From contig ONQD01000043.1 in NCBI GenBank assembly GCA_900319865.1, positions 1 through 34,119 on the forward strand: a stretch of 34,119 nt of DNA, given 5' to 3'. Both the position numbers and the translations under genes were made by a program. The stretch comes from an uncultured Bacteroidales bacterium. GTDB lineage: Bacteria > Bacteroidota > Bacteroidia > Bacteroidales > P3. Below are positions 8,664 through 16,333 of this stretch, one piece after another. Each line of letters starts with the position of its first letter. Within the stretch, counting starts at the first letter, position 1. Below the pieces are notes generated by a model, which saw only the letters and a program-made list of their open reading frames with translations, made no database searches and was not told the origin of the DNA.

Positions 8664-9400
8664 GTTGTTTCATTTTTAAAAATCATTACATAATACTTGT
8701 GGCCATAAGTGTACATCAATTCTTTCTTCCGAATTGACGCTGCAAATATAAACAGGTTTATGATATAAACCAAATTATTTCGAAAAATATTTTTCATAAT
8801 AATGAGAATCAACATAATAAAATTTCACAAACAGAAAGAAAACATTAATATTTTGTCGAAAATGAGTGTTAACAAATCTAAAATTACACCCCTCTTCAAT
8901 GCCAATTCAACCATCAGGCGGATACTACTTCCCCACTTCTTCAATCCCGATTGGCCAAAAGGTATCACCGCATTATTGGAGAGTTGGAAGCAATTGCATT
9001 TCAACCCTCACAGATAACAATTTCAGCGAATTATCACCATGCCCACTATTCAATAAGAGCCAATATTCGCCAACCTTCGCTTCCCGACCCAGGGTCAGAC
9101 TGTGTCTATCCCGTTTCCAAACCATCACCCACGTGCGTTACTTCCAGCCTCGCTTACTGTTAAGTTTTTATTCACCCATTCCTTAGCCCTTCTTAAGCAT
9201 TGCAGTAAAAAACAAGTGGCTAAGGGATTGATAGGTGGTGAAGGGGTAATGGGGCTGGAATAGAGATGGATAAAACCGGGAGGGCGAATGTAGCTGACAC
9301 CCGAACACTGAGGATTAGAATCAGGAATAGGCGTAGGCTGGTAGATATAAAGGATGATATCTTGGGATAAGCATTTTTTCTACAAAAGGACAGCCGTATG
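8664..9400. other. Intergenic region, mostly unexplained
   Basis: A 737-bp region. Its left end holds the promoter and operator of the minus-strand operon. From about 8800 to 9400 I see no gene: plus-strand frames near 8802-9186 are low-complexity and have no family resemblance. CCTTAGCC near 9180 and GGCTAAGG near 9220 can pair into a hairpin that could terminate transcription of one or both flanking genes. Confidence 0.4.
8743..8773 (-). promoter_or_regulatory. Promoter and 17-bp dyad operator of the membrane protein/regulator operon
   Basis: Read on the minus strand, TTG (8773-8771) is followed after 20 bp by TATATTTG (8750-8743), a good Bacteroidetes -33/-7 pair. Filling the spacer is the dyad GGTTTA-TATCA-TAAACC (8755-8771), with 6-bp arms and a 5-bp spacer. 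This geometry is the same as the dyads at 24848-24864 and 25859-25875. A second inverted repeat, TCAATTC/GAATTGA (8716-8737), lies in the leader. Repression by the encoded winged-helix protein is an inference. Confidence 0.65.
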
Positions 9401-11158
9401 CTATTGCAACACTACCTTACGCATTGCGGGACGGGCTGTGGTGCGGAGGATGAGAAAGTAGATGCCCCGGGCAATGCCGGCGACATCGATGTTGGCCGTG
9501 CCACCATCAACACACTGAGACAAAACCGATTGTCCTAGAGCATTGACAAGCTCGACACGACAGTTGCCGGAATTCACGCCAATGGTCAAACGGGTTGTAG
9601 CGGGATTTGGATAAACGGTTATCATGTGGTTCGTCGCACTGTCAATTTGAGAGCACTCTTCCCGGTACACATCGGCGAACTGCCCCCAGTAGGGGTCGGC
9701 CAGATATGCGTTGAGGCTACCGCAGGGAATAGAGATAGTGTCGACAAATGTATTGTCCAGACAGCCATCGGCTGTGGTGACAGGCGGCTGGAGGTTCTTC
9801 AAGCGGAGCAATGACAAGGGCTGCATGTAGAAGGCATCCATTTCGATTGTGTCGACAGGAGCGGAGAAGATGACCCTTTTGAGCCTTCCGTTGTAATCGC
9901 CAATGAAGGCAGTTTGCCTGATGGACCGCAGGGTGGCGGGCAGCACCAACTCTGGGAAAGCGCAGTCGCCAAAGGCGGATGTATCGATCACTTCGACGGA
10001 ATCGCCCCAAGTGATACGCGAAAGGGAGGTGCACATAAAGAAAGCAGATTGGGGGATGGTTCGCAGTCGGTTGGGAATGGTGATTGAGGTGAGCTGGCTG
10101 CAGCTGTGGAAAACGCCCTCGCCCATAGTGTCGAGCGCGACGGGCATAGCGATACGGGCAAGCGATGTGCAGTTGTAGAATGCCCAATCGTCGATAGAAG
10201 CCAAACGGGCTGGAAGGTCGATACTCACCAACGAGCTGCCATTGAACGCCTCGTTGCCAATGGTGTTCACACCATCGGGGATGTGCACATACCTGACAGT
10301 GCTGTTGCCGCCAAAGCCTGTGACATAGCGAAGCGTGGACGGCAAATAGACCGAGTCAGCACTCCTGTGGGCCGAGACCAGGGTGTCGCCACCCACCGAG
10401 TAAATCATCATCCCGTCCATATAGTAATGGGTGTTCCCCTCAGCAATGGAGAGACTGCTGAGAGCCGGACAATTGGGGAAAGGACCGGCCCCCAAGTGCG
10501 TAACCGACGAAGGGATTACCACGTGGTTTAAACGCTGGTTGTCCACAAACGCCCAGGAGCCGATGCTCGAAAGGCCTTCGGGCAGCGTTATGCCATCAAT
10601 ATTGTGGCAATAGGCGAAAGAAAGGGGAGAGATGTGCCTAGTGTCCTGCGGCAAAGAAACCGTTCCGCTTTTTGTGAGCATACATTCCACAACGGTGGTG
10701 GTGTCTTTACTGAACAGCATTCCATCCATCGACATGTAGCTGGTGTTGTTCGCGTCAACAGTGATATTTGTCAGATTATTTGCCGCAAATGCCAGAGGCC
10801 CGATGTAGGTGACCGAAGCCGGAATGGTGATAGACGACGGGACAGAGGCAAAGAGAAAGCAGCCATATTTTATTTGGGTTACCGTGGAGGGAATGGTAAT
10901 GCTTGAAAGCCTGGCATAACAGAACGCCTCCTCGCCCAATGCCACAACAACATAAATGGTATCGTTGTGCGACACTGTGGACGGAATGTTGATGTTGCCA
11001 CTGTAGTAGGTGCACGACAAACGCGGAATCACCTCAACAGTGTGTTCTGACGGCGACAGAACCTGATACGAAATACCCCCTACCTCAAATAATTGCGCTG
11101 CGGCGATGGCAGGGATGGACAGCAGCATTAAAACCATGAGAATGTCTTTGTGTTTCAT
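9401..11158 (-). CDS. BspA-like leucine-rich-repeat surface protein with T9SS sorting domain
   Basis: A 585-residue secreted protein. A signal peptide (residues ~1-22, ending AIAAAQ) is followed by many LRR_5/BspA-type repeats (about 60-480). Each carries the pattern I-x-x-x-A-F-x-x-C-x-x-L-x-x-I-x-I-P, for example FYNCTSLARIAMP and FFMCTSLSRITWG. The last ~75 residues are a T9SS type A sorting domain: VYPNPATTRLTIGV, then NALGQSVLSQ and a final GIYFLILRT...RKVVLQ. The type IX system should move it across the outer membrane and attach it to the surface. BspA-like proteins bind host or matrix proteins, or other bacteria. The gene is divergent from the sigma-like gene at 11290, sharing a ~130-bp control region. 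Confidence 0.93.
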   Translation of the reverse strand: MKHKDILMVLMLLSIPAIAAAQLFEVGGISYQVLSPSEHTVEVIPRLSCTYYSGNINIPSTVSHNDTIYVVVALGEEAFCYARLSSITIPSTVTQIKYGCFLFASVPSSITIPASVTYIGPLAFAANNLTNITVDANNTSYMSMDGMLFSKDTTTVVECMLTKSGTVSLPQDTRHISPLSFAYCHNIDGITLPEGLSSIGSWAFVDNQRLNHVVIPSSVTHLGAGPFPNCPALSSLSIAEGNTHYYMDGMMIYSVGGDTLVSAHRSADSVYLPSTLRYVTGFGGNSTVRYVHIPDGVNTIGNEAFNGSSLVSIDLPARLASIDDWAFYNCTSLARIAMPVALDTMGEGVFHSCSQLTSITIPNRLRTIPQSAFFMCTSLSRITWGDSVEVIDTSAFGDCAFPELVLPATLRSIRQTAFIGDYNGRLKRVIFSAPVDTIEMDAFYMQPLSLLRLKNLQPPVTTADGCLDNTFVDTISIPCGSLNAYLADPYWGQFADVYREECSQIDSATNHMITVYPNPATTRLTIGVNSGNCRVELVNALGQSVLSQCVDGGTANIDVAGIARGIYFLILRTTARPAMRKVVLQ

Positions 11159-11223
11159 TGTTATTCCTTTTGATTGTTGAACAAAAAACCTTTCATATAT
11201 CTAATACACATGTCGGGGGCGTA

Positions 11224-11262
11224 ATCTGACAGGAGAAGTTTTTTTTAGCGCAGGTGTCAGAT
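11224..11262. promoter_or_regulatory. 8-bp inverted repeat between divergent genes
   Basis: ATCTGACA (11224-11231) and TGTCAGAT (11255-11262) are exact inverted copies 23 bp apart, lying in the shared control region of the LRR gene and the sigma-like gene. It could be an operator, or a hairpin in the leader of the sigma-like gene. No clear -7 box could be placed for either gene. Confidence 0.45.
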
Positions 11263-11289
11263 TTTGGAAAGAATAAGTGTACTATTATT

Positions 11290-12297
11290 ATGACTAATAC
11301 GTTTATTATATCGATGATGACAGATCGACAGAATGCATACACAACACTGGTGATGCGTCACCGCGATATGCTGTGGCGAATGTGCTGGAGAAGGTCAGGC
11401 GGCGACCCGGACCACTGCCAGGACATGATGCAGGAGGTCTATATTGCGCTGTGGGAAAAGTTCGACAATTTGCGTCCCAACACCTCCCCCGGGCAGGAAA
11501 GGGCATGGGTAAAATGGCAGGCACGCTCGGTGTTGTTCCAAATGGGGCGGCGTAAAGCGTTGCCCACCGTTTCGATAACCGATAGCCTTGCCGACAATGT
11601 GGCTGACGAAAATACGTTAGCCCGCAAAGAATTAATCGACGACCTGCTGTCTGTTCTCAATCCCGTAGAACAACGGACAATGCAGCTGTATCTTTCCGGC
11701 TACAAAGGCGACGAGATAGGTGAACTGACCGGTGTGAGCCGCGATGCAGTGTATCAACGCATGCACCGGGCTGTAATCAAGATGCGGCGGGCATTGCTGA
11801 TAATAATAACATTGCTGGTTGCCACCACAATAGCTGTGGCAGTTGTGCCACAATGGAGGATGTTCTTTTTCGGTGGCGGGGAACCTGAAGGAACAATAAC
11901 CGACACCGTAGACGAACCCTCGAGGGAAGTGCCTGCTGCCCCAAAGCAGAGCGACACTGCCACAACCCCACGGATGGGAGAAAAGGCACACCAGCGGAAA
12001 GTGGAAAAAGTGGAAAAGCTGTCCGATCCCAATTACTATGACATTGTTGAATGTCCCGAAACCGTATCTCTAATACCGGCACAAAACGAGCCGACCATAT
12101 CGGTGGAAGGACGATGGCTTGTCATCACAGGTGCGGAAGGAGAGTCGGTGTATGTATACGACAGGCAAGGCCGATTGATAGACTCGCAGAAGGCCAGCCG
12201 ACTCTGTCTTATAGAATTGCCCCAATATGCTAACATATTATACTCAGAGTACATGATTAAAATAGGCAACCGACCAATGATATGGTTGCGGCTTTAG
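11290..12297 (+). CDS. ECF-like sigma factor fused to a membrane helix and an extracytoplasmic domain
   Basis: Residues ~14-60 match sigma-70 region 2 (YTTLVMRHRDMLWRMCWRR, then QDMMQEVYIALWEKF). Residues ~115-167 match region 4 (LNPVEQRTMQLYLSGYKGDEI, then helix-turn-helix GVSRDAVYQRMHRAVIKMRR). A membrane helix follows at once (169-187, ALLIIITLLVATTIAVAVV). A ~150-residue outer part has a Pro/Thr-rich linker and then a small beta domain (VEGRWLVITGAEGESVYVYD). That domain resembles T9SS C-terminal domains in its D-R-Q-G-R-L turn but lacks their usual ending. ECF factors are normally ~180 soluble residues. The fusion suggests a membrane-tethered sigma factor with built-in sensing or sequestration. 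A GTG at 11254 is an alternative start; I prefer the ATG at 11290. Divergent from the T9SS LRR gene. Confidence 0.82.
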   Translation: MTNTFIISMMTDRQNAYTTLVMRHRDMLWRMCWRRSGGDPDHCQDMMQEVYIALWEKFDNLRPNTSPGQERAWVKWQARSVLFQMGRRKALPTVSITDSLADNVADENTLARKELIDDLLSVLNPVEQRTMQLYLSGYKGDEIGELTGVSRDAVYQRMHRAVIKMRRALLIIITLLVATTIAVAVVPQWRMFFFGGGEPEGTITDTVDEPSREVPAAPKQSDTATTPRMGEKAHQRKVEKVEKLSDPNYYDIVECPETVSLIPAQNEPTISVEGRWLVITGAEGESVYVYDRQGRLIDSQKASRLCLIELPQYANILYSEYMIKIGNRPMIWLRL

Positions 12298-12480
12298 TAT
12301 GCCTACCCGTCGGCACAACCATCATGAGACCCAAACGGGTCAAGAGCATTTGTATCAGTCCGCAATATTGTCAATGTGGTGAATGTTCGGTAGCCCCCCG
12401 TTTGTTTTCGTTGGGATGTATTTGAAGTCCAGCCCAACCGAGTAACAGAATCTGTGGTTCCGGGGAAAGACGGAACAAAC

Positions 12481-12509
12481 AAAGGGGTGCCCTTTCGAGA
12501 CACCCCTTT
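12481..12509. terminator. 9-bp stem-loop between convergent genes
   Basis: AAAGGGGTG (12481-12489) pairs perfectly with CACCCCTTT (12501-12509) around an 11-nt loop. It lies 180 bp after the sigma-like gene and before the convergent gene ending at 12675, so a bidirectional terminator is likely. There is no long T-run. Confidence 0.55.
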
Positions 12510-12557
12510 GTATCGTAAGCATAGATAGCCAACGGGTACTATTAATCTGCTAGTGTG

Positions 12558-12669
12558 TCGCGTCCCTATCGGGACGCATCAGTGGCTTCTGATAATCACC
12601 GCACTGCGCCTTCGGCTTGTACGGTGTTATGCATATCTCACCCCTTCGGGGTGATTTATAGAAGTCCCC
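12558..12669 (+). repeat. REP-like hairpin element, copy A
   Basis: Three consecutive hairpins: GCGTCCC-TATC-GGGACGC (12560-12577); CACCG...CGGTG enclosing GCC-TTC-GGC (12597-12626); CACCCC-TTC-GGGGTG (12639-12653). The element ends in AGAAGTCCCC (12660-12669). The same order and end box recur at 29667-29851 and, inverted, at 21072-21170. It is non-coding and sits between convergent genes. Confidence 0.75.
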
Positions 12670-12674
12670 AGCCA

Positions 12675-13766
12675 TTAATCCACATCAGCGCGGGCCATGG
12701 CATCTTTGTAGTACTTCTGGTTGACGAAGACGTCTTGCTTGTAGGGATTGATGTGACGTTTCTTCGAGACGCAGATGATGTAGGTGAGCGCAATGATGTT
12801 GGTGACCAAAGCCAAGGCGCTGATAACGGTCATCATAGTGGGGTTGGCGGCCACACTGTCGACAGTGGTTCCCACTACAGCCGCCTCACCACCGGCAACC
12901 TCGTAGAGCTGCTTGATGGTGTCGATGCCGTCGGTATATTGCACAGGAAGCACAGCCCAGCTGAACCATTGGCGACCATCCTTGAAGGTTTCCTGGAAGA
13001 GGGGGAACACCTGTGCAAACATGCACCAAATGGCCAAAGTGTTGGCGCGGTTCTGAATCCAGCCACCGCGGTTCCACAACAGGGCAGCCACCGTAGGAGC
13101 AAGCAGCAGGGCAATGCCGCAGTACCAGCTGTGGGTGGGCAGGCAGTTGTAGGTGTAGGCAAAGTTCCAAATATCATAAATAACGATATAAACCCATGTC
13201 ATATCGGCCCAAATCATGTCTTTCTTGTCCTTGGAGGCATAGACATTCCACCATGCTGTCATACAGAAGATGTTGAGGATACCGGCAAGGCCATTGAACA
13301 CGTTGTGCCAACCGCCATACAGCCATACGCCCTCGCTGCTGAGCCACCACTTGTTCCAACCCATCACGGCACTCTCGAAGTCGGATACCACCGCAATCAG
13401 TATATTGATGGCAACGATGACGAAGGGGAACGGTTTGAACCAATGCTTGGCACCGATGCCCCACTTATACTTAATCATCATGAAGCCGATGCAGCCCGTG
13501 AGAGCCGCATAGAGCTTGGCATAGTGGAACCAGCCGTTCATGTAGATGTGGGTCTGGTTGTTCAGCGCCCACTCGGCTCCCGAACGGGCTCCGATGGCGA
13601 TGGCCACGAAGTAGACCGTAAGCAATACCGGGATAACAAAAAAGGTGATGGCACCTCCCATCTTGGTGCGACGGGCAAATTCGTTCCAGAGAATCAAGCC
13701 TGCAAGGACGACAAGCAGCATTCCCCATTGAATAAGGGCATTAGCCCCGTAAACTTGGAAAAACAT
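12675..13766 (-). CDS. Polytopic membrane protein, possibly DUF5692 family
   Basis: A 363-residue integral membrane protein with about nine or ten predicted helices, for example ALIQWGMLLVVLAGLILWNEF, GGAITFFVIPVLLTVYFVAI, FVIVAINILIAVVSDF and VISALALVTNIIALTYIICV. It is unusually rich in Trp and Tyr (GWNKWWLSSEGVWLYGGWHNV). I see no catalytic or transporter signature. The overall pattern recalls a family annotated DUF5692 in Bacteroidetes and Firmicutes, but I am not certain of that name. Transcription is probably from the promoter at 13907-13937, giving a leader of about 130 nt that begins with a perfect hairpin. It lies downstream of the NhaC gene, but with its own promoter. Confidence 0.78.
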   Translation of the reverse strand: MFFQVYGANALIQWGMLLVVLAGLILWNEFARRTKMGGAITFFVIPVLLTVYFVAIAIGARSGAEWALNNQTHIYMNGWFHYAKLYAALTGCIGFMMIKYKWGIGAKHWFKPFPFVIVAINILIAVVSDFESAVMGWNKWWLSSEGVWLYGGWHNVFNGLAGILNIFCMTAWWNVYASKDKKDMIWADMTWVYIVIYDIWNFAYTYNCLPTHSWYCGIALLLAPTVAALLWNRGGWIQNRANTLAIWCMFAQVFPLFQETFKDGRQWFSWAVLPVQYTDGIDTIKQLYEVAGGEAAVVGTTVDSVAANPTMMTVISALALVTNIIALTYIICVSKKRHINPYKQDVFVNQKYYKDAMARADVD

Positions 13767-14081
13767 AGTTGTAGATTTTAATTGTTATTATTAGTAATTT
13801 GTATTATTGCCATTATAGTGGTAGCGTGTTGTGGGATTATAATCCTCTTGATGTCAACGCCTTGTTTGTTATTAGCAGTTGCCGTGTTCTCTCAAAAGAG
13901 AGAGTACAAAGGTACAACTTTTTTTCTATTGCTCCAAAAAAATGTGAGTTTTGTTCTTTCAAAGTGGAAAGCACTCTGCAACGAACACGTGTATCACCTC
14001 ATCAGGCCCGCCTATAATGCCCTTATGCCTATACAATGATAGCCTGAAAAGTGTTCTCGCCACAGACGCCCAACCCCTCAG
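13767..14081. other. Intergenic region carrying the promoter of the 363-residue membrane protein
   Basis: A 315-bp gap between two minus-strand genes. Apart from the promoter and hairpin listed separately I see no feature; short plus-strand frames here lack any family resemblance. Confidence 0.45.
13888..13937 (-). promoter_or_regulatory. Promoter followed by a perfect leader hairpin
   Basis: On the minus strand, TTG (13937-13935) is followed after 20 bp by TACCTTTG (13914-13907), an exact match to TAnnTTTG. Immediately downstream, near the expected transcription start, is the perfect palindromic hairpin TCTCTC-TTTT-GAGAGA (13903-13888). It could stabilise the 5' end of the messenger or act as an operator. 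Confidence 0.65.
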
Positions 14082-15536
14082 TCAGCTCTCCTGTCCTTCC
14101 AACGGGGTGGACTTGGGGGAACAGAATATCTTGTATCCCACAATGGCTACGGCAATCGACATCAGCGGCGATATGATATTGAAAAAGCAGTAGGGCAGAT
14201 ACTCCAGCGTCGGCACCTTCAGCACCATCGACTGCGTCATGCCGCAAGTATTCCAAGGCACAAGTACCGATGTCACTGTGGCCGAATCCTCAGTGGACCG
14301 GCTCAGCAAACGCCCCTCGTACCCCTTTTCCTTGTACAGCTGCTTGAAAATATTGCCCGTCAGCACTATGCTCAGATACTGGTCTCCCGTAGCCATATTG
14401 GAAAACAATCCTGTTGCCACCGTTGTCGACACCAGCGTCCGCCGGCCGCTTATCCCACGCGCCAACGCATCGGTCAGGCTCTTCATCATCCCGCCGCCCG
14501 TCAAAGCGCCTCCAAAGGCCGAAGCACAGAATATCAGAAACACCGTGCTCAGCATTCCTTTCATCCCGCGCGTCTGCACCAGGTTGCTCAGCGTCTCGTT
14601 GCCCGTGTCTATCGCCGTACTGCTGTAATAGGTCAGCATCAGCCCGCGGAAACCATTCCCCTCGCCCACTCTCGCCACTATGTCCGGCTGGGCGACAAGC
14701 ATCACCACTCCCGCCGCCAATGCCGACAGGAACAAAATGATGGCGGCTGGCAACCGCATCGCTATCAGCACCCCAGTAAACAGCGGCACCAGCAGCAACC
14801 ACGGGCTGATGACAAAGGTGCCTTGCAGCCCCTCGGCAAACGAGGCCGTCTGCGATGACCCGACCGCCGTGTGGTTTAGGCTCACCACCAGAAACACCAC
14901 CAGCGCAATGACAAACGACGGCACAGTGGTAATCATCATATAGCGTATATGCTTGAACAGCGGCACCTCGCCCACCGACGACGCCAACACCGTAGTGTCC
15001 GAAAGCGGTGATATCTTGTCGCCGAAATAGGCACCCGAAATAATCGCCCCCGCTGTCCATCCCACAGCATATCCCTGCGCCGTACCTATCCCTATCAACG
15101 CTATGCCCACAGTGGCCACCGTGGTCCACGAACTGCCCGTAATAAGCGATACCAACGCACAGATAATGCACGCCATAAACAGGAACAGCGACGGCGTAAT
15201 CACCTTCATCCCGTAATATATCATCGTCGGCACCACCCCGCTCATCATCCAGCTGCCCGAAATAGCTCCAATCAGAAACAGTATTATCACCGCCGGCCCT
15301 ATGGTCTTGATATTATTGCCTATGGCCCCGTCTATCTCGCTCCACCGCACCCCATAGCCTATCATCGCTATCGCCACAGCCACACCCGCCGAAAAGAGCA
15401 GCACCGTCTGGCTCGCCCCGTCTATAGCGTCCGAGCCGAACTGACGGATAACCAGCACCTGCAACACCACCAGCACCGCAAAAGGCACCAGCGCGACAAG
15501 CCAATGTATTCGTGGAACATCCTTTTCCATCTCCAT
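14082..15536 (-). CDS. nhaC: NhaC-family Na+/H+ antiporter
   Basis: A 484-residue inner-membrane secondary transporter of the NhaC family (Pfam Na_H_antiporter), normally 450-500 residues. About twelve membrane helices can be read. Family-typical stretches include GAISGSWMMSGVVPTMIYYG, ITGSSWTTVATVGIALIGIG and GAYFGDKISPLSDTTVLAS, the last being the conserved motif with ion-binding Asp/Ser/Thr residues. A second half includes NMATGDQYLSIVLTGNIF. It probably exchanges sodium for protons; some relatives instead exchange malate or lactate. The start at 15536 (MEMEKDVPRIHW) is chosen because AAAGGAGGAAAGAG, a rare strong Shine-Dalgarno site for this organism, ends just before it. An upstream in-frame ATG at 15566 would overlap that site. 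Confidence 0.92.
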   Translation of the reverse strand: MEMEKDVPRIHWLVALVPFAVLVVLQVLVIRQFGSDAIDGASQTVLLFSAGVAVAIAMIGYGVRWSEIDGAIGNNIKTIGPAVIILFLIGAISGSWMMSGVVPTMIYYGMKVITPSLFLFMACIICALVSLITGSSWTTVATVGIALIGIGTAQGYAVGWTAGAIISGAYFGDKISPLSDTTVLASSVGEVPLFKHIRYMMITTVPSFVIALVVFLVVSLNHTAVGSSQTASFAEGLQGTFVISPWLLLVPLFTGVLIAMRLPAAIILFLSALAAGVVMLVAQPDIVARVGEGNGFRGLMLTYYSSTAIDTGNETLSNLVQTRGMKGMLSTVFLIFCASAFGGALTGGGMMKSLTDALARGISGRRTLVSTTVATGLFSNMATGDQYLSIVLTGNIFKQLYKEKGYEGRLLSRSTEDSATVTSVLVPWNTCGMTQSMVLKVPTLEYLPYCFFNIISPLMSIAVAIVGYKIFCSPKSTPLEGQES

Positions 15537-16333
15537 TCTCTTTCCTCCTTTAACGCCATTGCACACAATTTATTGCACCCCAGCGTCAAAAAAGCCCCAA
15601 CCCCCAATCGCCACTTCCTCCCCGCTCCCGTTGCCCTCCTTGCTCCACCAGCCGCTTCCACACAGTGTCCGGAATGGGCAGCCTTACCCTCTCCATCTAC
15701 AAAACCGCAGCACAACAAAAAGTTTCCATCCGCAATAGGTCATTCCCACCCCCGAAAAACGCACAACCGCCCCAAATCCTTCCCCTTCTGTCGGCACGAC
15801 GAAGGTCCGTTGAAGGTTCGATGTAGGTTCGATGTAGGTTCGCTCTTGCTCCGCCCTCAAAACCCTCCCGCTTCGCCCCCTTCAGCGAACCTTCAGCGCA
15901 GCTTCTCCCAACCCCGATTGGCACCATTCCCTCACATCACCGAATGTTAACTCTTGTTAATCCCGCCACATGCCTTTCCCCCATGTGTCATATCGGGCAA
16001 ACAAAATTATCAACACAGCATGATGACACGCACCACATTCATTTTCAACCCCCTTCTCCATCCAAGGCACATAAAATACGCCCCGAATCCACCGAGCTGT
16101 GCCAACTTTTTTTGTGAGAAAACCGCCTGTTGTCCGTACTACTACACGAAGTCGCTCCCCACTGCCTGGACCGCACTTCGTTAATGCAATCGTTAATCGT
16201 TGTTAAATATCCACACCATTAAGAGCCAAAATCGCACCCAACGACACTTATATTTGTCACTCACCTTTAGCTATACCATAACCTCAACCCCATCTCGAAA
16301 AACCTTAAATCCAATAATATAATAATTACCATC
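15537..16333. other. Long intergenic region between divergent genes
   Basis: A 797-bp divergent control region. It is strikingly rich in C on the plus strand between 15580 and 16080; open frames there lack family resemblance and look like chance frames. It holds the short repeats at 15811-15895. Near the right end a TATATTTG -7 box (16249-16256) probably drives the large adhesin gene, with a leader of about 70 nt. I could not place a -33 TTG. Confidence 0.45.
15811..15895. repeat. Short tandem and inverted repeats
   Basis: The 11-bp unit GGTTCGATGTA occurs twice in tandem from 15815, followed by a third partial GGTTCG (to 15842). TGAAGGTTCG (15811-15820) recurs inverted as CGAACCTTCA (15886-15895). 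The function is unknown. Confidence 0.6.

Larger units (their letters stand above)
12298..12674. other. Intergenic region with hairpin and REP-like element
   Basis: This 377-bp gap between convergent genes has no open frame with family resemblance. It contains a terminator-like hairpin (12481-12509) and the REP-like element (12558-12669), both listed separately. The part from 12298 to 12480 is unexplained. Confidence 0.5.

Noticed and set aside
8866-9186. 106-codon plus-strand frame in the 8.7-9.4 kb gap
   Set aside because: Composition (Ser/Pro/Tyr-rich) and overlap with equally open other frames suggest a chance frame.
12555-13781. 408-codon plus-strand open frame
   Set aside because: Antisense to the 363-residue membrane protein, starting within a REP-like element; no family resemblance.
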